Assembly (NCBI GenBank): GCA_934270345.1
Contig: CAKQPT010000007.1
Location: 26,112-90,111 of the forward strand
DNA length: 64,000 nucleotides
Direction: 5' to 3'
From: an uncultured Oribacterium sp.
GTDB taxonomy: Bacteria; Bacillota; Clostridia; Lachnospirales; Lachnospiraceae
A program made the position numbers and the translations under genes. Shown piece by piece: positions 14,791 to 22,847 of the stretch; within the stretch, counting starts at the first letter, position 1; every line of letters starts with the position of its first letter. The notes beneath the pieces were generated by a model, which was not told the origin of the DNA, searched no databases, and was given only the letters and a program-made list of their open reading frames with translations.

Positions 14791-15984
14791 ATGCATAAAA
14801 AACTGATTCGGCTTGGGCCATGGCTTGCGATCTTCTTATTTATATGCACGACGGCGGCGCTGGTGACGTGCTATGTGGAGCTGATTTCTGCGGAGAATCC
14901 GCGGGAGGGGAGCGAGACGAGCTACCGCTATCATGTGGCGATGATTACGAACGATCAGGACATCCCGTACTGGGAACAGGTGCATGCGGGCGCGCAGGCA
15001 CAGGCTGACGGCTATGGTGCGTTGATCGAGCGGGTCGGTGCGAATCTTCTGGAGAAGATGTCGGTCGCGGATCAGCTCGAGATGGCGCTCTACAGTGAGG
15101 TCGATGGCGTGCTCGTCTATCCGGAGGACAATTACGAGGTCCAGTGCGCGATCAATAAGGTGGTGGCGCATGGCATTCCGGTGATTACGATGCAGCGGGA
15201 CTCGACGCTCAGCCACCGGCAGGCCTTCGTGGGCATCAACGACTACTTCCTCGGGCAGGAGTACGGTCGTCAGATTCAGCACAGGGCCGGGGATGGAAAT
15301 CATATCATCACGATTCTGTACCCGGGTAGTACCTTCGGCGCAGAGAGCCGAAGCTGGTTCTGGCAGGGGCTCAGCAGCACGCTCGATCAGCAGCGATATA
15401 CGATCTCCAGCCATATCATCCTCGAAAACGAGGGGCTTTCGAACGCGGAGTCCACGATCGACGACATCATCGAGGGAGCGGACAATGTCATCGCCCCCGA
15501 CATCCTCATCTGCCTGAACGATACGATCACGGAAGTCGCGTACCGCATCGTCGAGGACCGCGGTGCCGAAGGGCTCGTACAGATCGTCGGTGGCAGTATC
15601 TCGGATACCATCATCGACGGCATCGAGCGGGGCGGCATCGCGTTCACCATCACACCGAATCCGGAGGATACGGGGCGGAAGGCCTTCCGGGAGCTTGAGC
15701 GCTATTTCCGGCATGGCGTCGCGAATTACGCAAGCACTGTCGAGCTGCAGGTCATTTCAGCTGAAAATGTCGCTGATTATCAGGATGACGCGGCGAGCGT
15801 CGACGGAGTGCAGTCCGAGCCGGGCCTCGTACTCTCAGCAGGAGAGGGGAATCCGGATCTGCGGGCGGGTGCGGGAGCAGAGCCGCCGGCATTGGCGGAA
15901 GGAGCAGAAGAGAATCCGGATGCCCGGGCGGGTACGGATGTAGAGGCACCGGCATTGGCGGAAGGTGCGGAGGTGGTGTCATGA
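14791..15984 (+). CDS. Membrane-anchored LacI-type (sugar ABC family) substrate-binding protein
   Basis: 397 residues. One N-terminal membrane helix (about residues 8-28) acts as an uncleaved anchor or signal, then a type I periplasmic binding fold: YHVAMITNDQDIPYWEQVHAGAQ, DGVLVYPED, GIPVITMQRDS, and FVGINDYFLGQEYG. After about residue 330 comes a low-complexity tail with two copies of a 21-22-residue unit ending PALAEGA. ATG 14791 is downstream of GGGAGG. It overlaps the kinase gene by 4 bases (ATGA), so it is probably the ligand-sensing subunit of the kinase rather than a transporter part. Confidence 0.85.
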   Translation: MHKKLIRLGPWLAIFLFICTTAALVTCYVELISAENPREGSETSYRYHVAMITNDQDIPYWEQVHAGAQAQADGYGALIERVGANLLEKMSVADQLEMALYSEVDGVLVYPEDNYEVQCAINKVVAHGIPVITMQRDSTLSHRQAFVGINDYFLGQEYGRQIQHRAGDGNHIITILYPGSTFGAESRSWFWQGLSSTLDQQRYTISSHIILENEGLSNAESTIDDIIEGADNVIAPDILICLNDTITEVAYRIVEDRGAEGLVQIVGGSISDTIIDGIERGGIAFTITPNPEDTGRKAFRELERYFRHGVANYASTVELQVISAENVADYQDDAASVDGVQSEPGLVLSAGEGNPDLRAGAGAEPPALAEGAEENPDARAGTDVEAPALAEGAEVVS

Positions 15985-17507
15985 GAAAGGCGAAGCCACA
16001 GTTCATGCAGTCGCTCCAGACACGACTGATCGTACCGCTGGTGCTGGTGCTGGCGCTCATTTTCATGGTCAATGTCGGCATGTTCCTGCGGGTGAATCAC
16101 TCCATCGATCATCTGAATACGGTATACAGCACGAGTGTGGAGATCACGCGCTACGGCAACACGCTGAACGGCCTGCAGAAGAGCTTCACGGAGTATGTGA
16201 ACACACGCAGTGAGGAAGCACTCGGGGAGTACCAGGACTGGCACCGGCAGCTCGCGACGATGGTGCCATCCGATGTGACGCTGAGCGATCGTCCGACGCG
16301 TATTCTCGAGAAGAACATCCGCAGTATGACGCTCAGCTACCTCGCGCTGATGGACGCGTCGGTGTCAAAAAAGAATGCGGACAATACCGGTTACCAGAGG
16401 GATTATCTCGAAGCCACGAAGGTATATCAGTATCTCGTCACGAATATCCGCGCGCTCGATGTGCTGCGCTTCCAGAACAACTCGGAGAACTACGAGACCG
16501 TGTATGCGTCCCTTCGGACGCTCGAGCAGTTCATCCTGCTCGCACTGGTCGCGATGTCCTGTGTGCTGGTACTGCTCGTGGCGCTCTTTCTCCGGACCAT
16601 TACCCGACCGCTTCGGCTTCTGGCGGACCAGGCGCGGGAGGCAGAGGCCGGAAATCTCGATGTGAGGATCACGGCACCACCGTACCATGATGAGGTCGGT
16701 GTGCTCGCGGCGGCCTTTGAGCAGATGCTGCGGTCGATCCGCCAGAACATCCTCGAGATCCGGGCGCATGCAGAGCGGGAGCTCGAGATGAAGGAGCGGG
16801 AGCTCGTCACAGCGAATCTTCTGAAGGACGCCGAGCTCAAGTACTATCAGGCACAGATCAGTCCGCACTTTCTCTTCAACACCCTGAACGCCGGACAGCA
16901 GCTGGCGATGATGGAGGGCGCGGAGCGGACCTACAGCTTCATGGAGAACACCGCGGATTTCTTCCGCGGGCAGCTCCGAAATAACGGCAGTGACTCCACG
17001 ATCCGCGATGAGATCGAGCTCATGGACAACTACATGTACATCATGAATGTGCGCTTCGGAAACGAGTACCGGGTGGTGAAGAAGCTGAATGAAAAGCTGC
17101 TCGGTACGCGTTTTCCGGGCATGGTGCTGCAGCCGATCGTGGAGAATACGATCCACTACGCGTTCCCGGAGTGGCCGGAGGAAAAGGAAAAGAAGATCAT
17201 CATCCACGTGTACACCGAAGACGGAAAAGTGATCGTCGAGCTGCAGGATAACGGCATTGGCATCACGGAAGAGAAGATACACGATATCATGACCGGCCCG
17301 GTGACCCCGACACAGGTCGGCCAGAGCGCCCGTCCACAGGGCAATGGTGTCGGCCTCCGCAATGTGCGGGAGCGCCTGCGGCTCTTCTATAACCAGGAGG
17401 GCGTGTTCAGCATTGATTCCGAGGGCGAGGACGGCGGCACCCGCGTCCGCATCGTCGTACCAAAAATGGAGGAAGAAAATGTACAAAATTCTGATCGCGG
17501 ACGATGA
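15981..17507 (+). CDS. YesM/LytS-type sensor histidine kinase
   Basis: 508 residues: membrane helix about 17-37, extracytoplasmic region to about 185, second helix 186-207 (LLALVAMSCVLVLLVALFL), a HAMP domain starting RTITRPLRLLADQAREAEAG, and a coiled linker. The His_kinase domain has the phosphoacceptor motif YQAQISPHFLFNTLNAGQQ. The ATPase N box is VLQPIVENTIHYAF and the G boxes are DNGIGI and GNGVGLRNVRERL. It likely transmits the state of the upstream binding protein to the downstream AraC-type regulator, whose start lies inside this gene. Confidence 0.93.
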   Translation: MRKAKPQFMQSLQTRLIVPLVLVLALIFMVNVGMFLRVNHSIDHLNTVYSTSVEITRYGNTLNGLQKSFTEYVNTRSEEALGEYQDWHRQLATMVPSDVTLSDRPTRILEKNIRSMTLSYLALMDASVSKKNADNTGYQRDYLEATKVYQYLVTNIRALDVLRFQNNSENYETVYASLRTLEQFILLALVAMSCVLVLLVALFLRTITRPLRLLADQAREAEAGNLDVRITAPPYHDEVGVLAAAFEQMLRSIRQNILEIRAHAERELEMKERELVTANLLKDAELKYYQAQISPHFLFNTLNAGQQLAMMEGAERTYSFMENTADFFRGQLRNNGSDSTIRDEIELMDNYMYIMNVRFGNEYRVVKKLNEKLLGTRFPGMVLQPIVENTIHYAFPEWPEEKEKKIIIHVYTEDGKVIVELQDNGIGITEEKIHDIMTGPVTPTQVGQSARPQGNGVGLRNVRERLRLFYNQEGVFSIDSEGEDGGTRVRIVVPKMEEENVQNSDRGR

Positions 17508-19050
17508 GGGTATCGTTCGTGAATCCCTGAAATTCATCATCGATAAGGACTTCAGCGACTGTGAGATCTACCTCGCGAAGAGTGGCCGTCAGGCCATCGA
17601 GCTCGCGGAGGAGAACCGACCGGACATCGCGCTCCTCGATATCCAGATGCCGGGCATCAACGGGCTTTCAGCGCTCCGGGAGATCAAAAGCATGAATCCG
17701 AAGATCCGTGCGCTGATCCTGACCGCCTATGACAACTTCGATTATGCGAAGGAGGCGATCGAGCTCGGCGCGACGGATTACATCATGAAGCCGATCGACC
17801 GGAAGAAGATCGTGGAGGAGCTGACGAAGCTCATGCACAGCATCGATGAGGAGCGCCGCAAGCGCCAGGATGATCTCAATATTCGGGAGCGCATGGAGGC
17901 GGTCGTGCCGATCATCGAGAACGGCTTCGTGCTGAGCCTCATCATCCAGAACGAGTACGGATACTCCGGTGCGCAGTACCGCTCCCTGCTGAACCTCAGC
18001 GAAGACTACGGCTTCATCACCGTTTTTGAGTGGGGTGAGGGCTTCGAGAAGGATGCCCCGGGAAACCCCGTCGGCGCGAGCGTCCGCGCGCAGAAATTCG
18101 CCGCGCAGATGGGCGGCCAGATCCGCATCTTTTTCAAGGCCTACCTCTCCGACATCATGGGTAACAAGCTCATCGCAGCGATCCCGTGGACGAATCCGGA
18201 GATGAGCTACCAGGAGCGTCTCCGCATGATCGAGCGCATGCGCTCCCTCGTGACCTCGCTGAAGGAGATGGTCGGCATCGATTTCAAGGCCGGTATCGGT
18301 TCGGTCGAGTCCTGGGCGGATATGTTTGACAGCTACCAGGAGGCGCTGAACGCCCTCCGCCACGGCGTCCGCAAGGTGACGCACATCGACGATCTGCTGG
18401 TGCGGAACGACGCGTCGAAGCAGCAGGCGAATCTTCGTCGGACAATGCTGGAGGCCATACGGCGAGGAAGTGAAGCTGACACCCTGCGTGAGGCGGAGAT
18501 GCTCCTCGCCTGGTATATGGATACCCGGAACAGTACGCTGACCGATGCGCAGATGGCCCTGCTCGAGATCCTCCTCGAGGGTCGTCGTATCGTTTCCGAG
18601 CAGGGAAAGGAGCCGGGAACCAATGCCGGAAAGGAGCTGATGCAGGCGACGAAGCCGGAGGACATCCGCCCGATCTTCACGAACGCGGTGCTCCAGCTCG
18701 TACGCGAGCTCGCCGCAAACACACCGAAGCAGGACAGTGTCATCACGAAGGCGCAGGAGTACATCCGCCAGAACTTCACGAAGGATATCTCCCTCGAGAT
18801 GGCCGCGCAGCAGGTGAACATCAGCCCGTACTACTTCTCGAAGCTCTTTAAGGAAGAAACCGGGACGAACTTCAGCGACTACCTCACCGATCTTCGCATC
18901 CAGAAGGCGACGAGCCTCCTGAAGCAGGACCCGGAACGGAATATCAAGGAGATCTCGATCGAGTCCGGCTACAGCAACCCGAACTACTTCTCCCGTATTT
19001 TCAAAAAGGTTACTGGAATGACTCCAACAGAACTCAGAGACTCATTGTAA
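17479..19050 (+). CDS. YesN/AraC-type response regulator
   Basis: 523 residues. The receiver domain (1-120) has the acidic pair in ILIADDEG, the phosphorylated Asp in ALLDIQMPG, and the conserved Lys in DYIMKPID. A long middle region of unknown fold follows. The C terminus (about 420-523) is an AraC double helix-turn-helix (ISLEMAAQQVNISPYYFSKL; IKEISIESGYSNPNYFSRIF). ATG 17479 has GGAGGAAGA before it and overlaps the kinase by 29 bases; a longer upstream frame is out of register with the family. Its target may be the adjacent liv operon. Confidence 0.93.
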   Translation: MYKILIADDEGIVRESLKFIIDKDFSDCEIYLAKSGRQAIELAEENRPDIALLDIQMPGINGLSALREIKSMNPKIRALILTAYDNFDYAKEAIELGATDYIMKPIDRKKIVEELTKLMHSIDEERRKRQDDLNIRERMEAVVPIIENGFVLSLIIQNEYGYSGAQYRSLLNLSEDYGFITVFEWGEGFEKDAPGNPVGASVRAQKFAAQMGGQIRIFFKAYLSDIMGNKLIAAIPWTNPEMSYQERLRMIERMRSLVTSLKEMVGIDFKAGIGSVESWADMFDSYQEALNALRHGVRKVTHIDDLLVRNDASKQQANLRRTMLEAIRRGSEADTLREAEMLLAWYMDTRNSTLTDAQMALLEILLEGRRIVSEQGKEPGTNAGKELMQATKPEDIRPIFTNAVLQLVRELAANTPKQDSVITKAQEYIRQNFTKDISLEMAAQQVNISPYYFSKLFKEETGTNFSDYLTDLRIQKATSLLKQDPERNIKEISIESGYSNPNYFSRIFKKVTGMTPTELRDSL

Positions 19051-19059
19051 TAAACATAC

Positions 19060-19118
19060 GGCAGGGGTCCCAGCTTAGATTTTACCGAACTCGTAGTACT
19101 GTGCTTCTGGTGCCTGCC
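19060..19118. repeat. Half copy of palindromic element A (A4)
   Basis: Reverse-orientation half element with CTTAGATTTTACCG (from 19074) and AGTACTGTGCTTCT (19095-19108), matching the left half of the full element at 26537-26790. Flanking bases GGCAGG/CCTGCC (19060-19065, 19113-19118) close it as its own hairpin. Confidence 0.65.
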
Positions 19119-19136
19119 CTCCGTGACCTCTGCATA

Positions 19137-19177
19137 GGCTAGCACAATTTCATGACAAAATTGTGCTAGCCCTTTTT
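19137..19177 (+). terminator. Terminator of the binding protein-kinase-regulator operon
   Basis: Fourteen-bp perfect stem starting GGCTAGCACAATTT, six-base loop, followed by CTTTTT. TGCTAGC recurs at about 19223, ahead of livH. Confidence 0.9.
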
Positions 19178-19277
19178 CATGCCCTGAAAGATGCAAAAAT
19201 GCTATCCACCGTTCACAAGTAAGTGCTAGCAGCCCTGCGTTAAACTTATGACAGATTCAAGAAAGGGGGATCTTTTC

Positions 19278-20141
19278 ATGGGTAGTTTTTTGCAGGCAAT
19301 TGCAAATGGACTTATGATCGGCGGTTTCTATGCCATGATGGGTATGGGACAGAATGTCATCTTCGGTGTTATGAAGATCATCAACTTCTGTCACGGTGAG
19401 ATGCTGATGGTGGGTATGTACCTGACCTTCGTGCTCTGCAGCCTCTTCGGCTTAGATCCGTATATGGCGGTTCCATTTGTTGCGATTCTCATGTTCTGCA
19501 TCGGTGCAGTGATTCAGTCCTCACTGATTACACCATCACTCGGAACCAAATCTTTTACCAACCTTCTGTTCCTGACCGTCGGTCTCGGAACCTTACTGTC
19601 GAACCTGGCACTGGTCATCTTCGGATCATCCTTCCGTACGATCACCACCTCGTATTCCAGTAACACCGTACAGCTCGGACCGGTCACGATGGCCCTTCCG
19701 AAGCTCATCAGCTTTGTGATCACCATCATCATCACCATCCTGCTGTTCGCGTTCCTGAAGTATACGACGCTCGGTAAGCAGATCCGTGCGGTTTCCCAGA
19801 ACCCGATCGGTGCGGAAGTGGTCGGGATCAATGTCAAGCGCATCTATATCCTCGCGTACGGCCTCGGTGCTGCACTCGCCGGAACAGCCGGTGCACTGCT
19901 CACACTGTTTTACGTACTGTCGCCGACGGCAGGCTCGGTTTTCTCTTTCCGTGCGCTGATCGTCGTCGTGGTCGGTGGACTCGGATCGATTCCGGGCGCG
20001 CTGCTCGCCGGTATCCTGCTCGGACTGCTCGAGACCATGGTTTCACTGCTCGTGAGCCCGATGTATAAGGACCTGATCGTCTTCGTTACCTTCATCGTCA
20101 TCCTCGTTGTCCGTCAGAATGTCATCGCAAGGAGGAAGTAA
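19278..20141 (+). CDS. livH: Branched-chain amino acid ABC permease LivH
   Basis: 287 residues, strongly hydrophobic with about eight membrane segments. Family motifs include GFYAMMGMGQNVIFGVMKIINFCHGEMLMVGMY near the N terminus, GKQIRAVSQNPIGAEVVGI in the cytoplasmic loop that meets the ATPase, and VVVVGGLGSIPGALLAGILLG. ATG 19278 has AAGGGGG 8-9 bases upstream; an earlier ATG at 19248 has no ribosome site. It is the first gene of livHMGF, with 1 base to livM. The substrate could be leucine-type amino acids or another LIV-family ligand. Confidence 0.92.
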   Translation: MGSFLQAIANGLMIGGFYAMMGMGQNVIFGVMKIINFCHGEMLMVGMYLTFVLCSLFGLDPYMAVPFVAILMFCIGAVIQSSLITPSLGTKSFTNLLFLTVGLGTLLSNLALVIFGSSFRTITTSYSSNTVQLGPVTMALPKLISFVITIIITILLFAFLKYTTLGKQIRAVSQNPIGAEVVGINVKRIYILAYGLGAALAGTAGALLTLFYVLSPTAGSVFSFRALIVVVVGGLGSIPGALLAGILLGLLETMVSLLVSPMYKDLIVFVTFIVILVVRQNVIARRK

Positions 20142-20142
20142 A

Positions 20143-21243
20143 ATGGCAAACGAAAAAATCAAGAACATCCGGCCGGAAGACATCCAGGCCAGCAATCGTT
20201 ACCACCGGAATGTGGGTATCGTCATCGCACTTTTCCTCGCGGTACTGCTGATCATCCCGGCATTCTTCAAGGATATGCCGTATATCATGAATGTCTTCAT
20301 CCTGGTATTCTATATGACGACGCTTTCGATGGCATGGAACCTGCTCGGCGGTATGACCGGACAGAACTCCCTCGGCCACGCAGCCTACATGGGCCTCGGT
20401 GCCTATGCCTGCTGCCTCCTGATGACGAAGACCTCGGTCAATCCGTGGCTCTGCGGCATCTTCGGCATGATCGTCGTCGGCCTCGTATCCGGCTTCATCT
20501 TTTATCCGTGCTTCATCCTTCAGGGACCGTACTTCACACTCGTCAGTATCGCCTTCGGTGAAGCGATCCGTCAGTTCATCCTGAACTGGGATTTCGCGGG
20601 CAAGGCCATCGGTATCTCCCTTTCGTTCGGAGATGATTCCTGGGCCGAGTTCCGTTTCATGAGTAAGGTCCCATACTACTATGTGGGCCTGATCATGCTG
20701 ATCCTGACGTACCTTTTCATGAAGAAGATCGACCGCTCGAAGCTCGGCTTCGCACTGAAGACCATTCGAGAGGATGAGGATACCGCTGCTGCGATTGGTA
20801 TCAATCCAATCAAGTACAAGGTCATCGCCGTCGTGATCTCCGCGATGGTAGCCGGTATGGTCGGTTTCTTCTATGCAAGCTATAACCGCTACATCGATCC
20901 GGATCTGATGCTGCAGACCTATTCCGTTGAGTCCGTACTTCCGGCCGTTGTCGGTGGTGCTTCCTTCGTGGAGGGCCCGCTCGTCGGTGGTGGTATCATG
21001 ATCACCCTGTCCGAGTTCCTTCGTAACCAGTTCGGTGCGATCCTTCCGGGCATCAACCTCATCATGTATGCGATCGTGCTGATCCTGGTCATCCGTTTCC
21101 GTCCGTCCGGACTGCTCGGCTGGTACATGGACAGTAAGTTTAAGAAGTGGGTGGATACCGTGATTCTCAAGAAGCCTTCACGTGAGGTACTCGAGGCTGC
21201 ACAGCTCGCCCGCGATTATAAGAAGTTAGCAAAGGAGGCATAA
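20143..21243 (+). CDS. livM: Branched-chain amino acid ABC permease LivM
   Basis: 366 residues, multi-spanning. The N-terminal 40 residues are polar and cytoplasmic, then come membrane helices and the family segments MTGQNSLGHAAYMGLGAYA, GFALKTIREDEDTAAAIGINPIKYKV and VVGGASFVEGPLVGGGIM. It pairs with LivH as the transmembrane heterodimer. The start follows AAGGAGG and lies one base after the livH stop. Confidence 0.92.
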   Translation: MANEKIKNIRPEDIQASNRYHRNVGIVIALFLAVLLIIPAFFKDMPYIMNVFILVFYMTTLSMAWNLLGGMTGQNSLGHAAYMGLGAYACCLLMTKTSVNPWLCGIFGMIVVGLVSGFIFYPCFILQGPYFTLVSIAFGEAIRQFILNWDFAGKAIGISLSFGDDSWAEFRFMSKVPYYYVGLIMLILTYLFMKKIDRSKLGFALKTIREDEDTAAAIGINPIKYKVIAVVISAMVAGMVGFFYASYNRYIDPDLMLQTYSVESVLPAVVGGASFVEGPLVGGGIMITLSEFLRNQFGAILPGINLIMYAIVLILVIRFRPSGLLGWYMDSKFKKWVDTVILKKPSREVLEAAQLARDYKKLAKEA

Positions 21244-21245
21244 TT

Positions 21246-21995
21246 ATGGCAGAACAGTCCATCATTGAAGTTCAGCATATCACGAAGCGCTTCAAAGGTC
21301 TGACCGCCGTGAAGGATGTTTCCTTCGAGGTCGCCAAGGGAAAGATCACCGGCATGATCGGCCCGAACGGTGCCGGAAAGTCCACCACCTTCAATATGAT
21401 CTGTGGTTACTATCCGCCGACCGAGGGCAAGATCCTGTACAAGGGCATCGATATCACGAACAAGCCGGCGTATGAGTACACGAAGATGGGCATCGCCCGT
21501 ACCTTCCAGATCATGAAGCCGCTGAAGAACCTGACGGTGCTGGATAATGTCATCGCGTCGTCCTACTATGGCACGAAGCCGGCGAAGAACGCCATCGAGG
21601 CACGTGAAAAGGCTCTCGATATCCTGAACTTCACCGGTCTCTATGAGAAGCGTCATGACCTCTCGAAGGACATGGGTACCCCGGATCAGAAGCGTCTTGA
21701 GATGGCGAGAGCCCTCGCGACGAATCCGGAGATGCTCTTCCTCGATGAGAACATGGCCGGTCTCAACCCGACCGAGACCGATGAGGCGATTCAGCTCATC
21801 CGTCGGATCAATGAGAGTGGTGTGACGATCTTCCTGATCGAGCACATCATGAAGGCGGTCGTCAGTCTCTGTGAGGATGTCATCGTACTGCATCACGGAG
21901 AGAAGATCGCCGTTGGCACACCGGAAGAGGTCATGAACGATCCATACGTTATGGAGGTTTATCTCGGACAGAAGAAGGAGGACGCACATGCTTAA
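21246..21995 (+). CDS. livG: Branched-chain amino acid ABC ATPase LivG, with divergent signature motif
   Basis: 249 residues. Walker A is GPNGAGKSTT and the LivG-specific PTEGKILYKGIDIT and GIARTFQIMKPL segments are present. Where LivG normally has a YG-x-Q-type ABC signature, this one reads DMGTPDQKRLEMARAL, and Walker B reads MLFLDENMAGLNPTE, with DEN in place of DEP. The catalytic Glu and the switch His (EHIMKAV) are kept. It starts 2 bases after livM and overlaps livF by 8. Confidence 0.9.
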   Translation: MAEQSIIEVQHITKRFKGLTAVKDVSFEVAKGKITGMIGPNGAGKSTTFNMICGYYPPTEGKILYKGIDITNKPAYEYTKMGIARTFQIMKPLKNLTVLDNVIASSYYGTKPAKNAIEAREKALDILNFTGLYEKRHDLSKDMGTPDQKRLEMARALATNPEMLFLDENMAGLNPTETDEAIQLIRRINESGVTIFLIEHIMKAVVSLCEDVIVLHHGEKIAVGTPEEVMNDPYVMEVYLGQKKEDAHA

Positions 21996-22692
21996 GGTTG
22001 AAGGTTTAACAGCAGGCTATGGCTCCCTGAAGATCATCTGGGACGAGTCCTTCGAAATCAGAGATGGGGAGATCGTCGCGATCCTCGGATCGAACGGTGC
22101 CGGTAAAACCACTACGGTTCGTGCCCTGACCGGGATGATCCGGCCGTCGGCCGGCTCCATCGTATTCAACGATCAGGAACTCATGGGAAAGAACTCCCGC
22201 GTCATCCTCGACAGCGGAATCGTACAGGTACCGGAGGGCCGTCAGCTCTTCACCGGCATGACCTGCCTCGAGAACCTGGAGCTCGGCGCCTTTAACAAGA
22301 CCCTGAAGGAGCACTTCAAGGATAATCTCGAGAAGTGCTACCACTGGTTCCCGAAGCTGAAGGAGAGAGCCGGACAGATCTCCGGTACCCTTTCCGGTGG
22401 TGAGCAGCAGATGGTGGCCGTCGCCCGCGCACTCGTGGGTGAGCCGAAGCTTCTCATCCTCGACGAGCCGTCCCTCGGACTCGCACCAAATATCGTCGAT
22501 GATATCCTGAAGGTCGCACAGGAGCTGGCGAAGACCGGCGTTTCCGTGATGCTGGTCGAGCAGGATATCACGAAGGCACTCGCGGTCGCCGACCGCGGCT
22601 ATGTCATCGAGAACGGACGCATCACGCTGAGCGGAACCTCCGCAGAGCTGAGTGCGAACGAGCACGTAAAGAAGGCATATCTCGGTATCTAA
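21988..22692 (+). CDS. livF: Branched-chain amino acid ABC ATPase LivF
   Basis: 234 residues with Walker A GSNGAGKTTT, the LivF segment GIVQVPEGRQLFTGMTCLENLELGA, signature TLSGGEQQMVAVARAL and Walker B LLILDEPSLGLAP, all canonical. It forms the ATPase dimer with LivG, so the unusual LivG signature would sit in one of two composite ATP sites. The start overlaps livG by 8 bases, suggesting coupled translation. Confidence 0.94.
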   Translation: MLKVEGLTAGYGSLKIIWDESFEIRDGEIVAILGSNGAGKTTTVRALTGMIRPSAGSIVFNDQELMGKNSRVILDSGIVQVPEGRQLFTGMTCLENLELGAFNKTLKEHFKDNLEKCYHWFPKLKERAGQISGTLSGGEQQMVAVARALVGEPKLLILDEPSLGLAPNIVDDILKVAQELAKTGVSVMLVEQDITKALAVADRGYVIENGRITLSGTSAELSANEHVKKAYLGI

Positions 22693-22703
22693 ACTGTTTT
22701 TTG

Positions 22704-22819
22704 ACATCCTGATGGCCGGACAGTGCCGTACATCTCCGCAGATTTTCCATACCATACCCGTAAACATCTTCTGGAATCTGCGCCGTGCATGTAGGCATTG
22801 GCCCCGGGTACACAGGATG
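22704..22819 (+). promoter_or_regulatory. Structured leader before the LIV binding-protein gene
   Basis: In the 155-base gap between livF and the receptor gene, ACATCCTG (22704-22711) can pair with CAGGATGT (22812-22819). The enclosed region ends with GCATTGGCCCCGGGTACA (22795-22812). It could be an RNA element that lets the receptor be made in excess of the permease; no T-run terminator is visible. Confidence 0.45.
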
Positions 22820-22847
22820 TGCAACATACACACCAAGGAGGAACATT

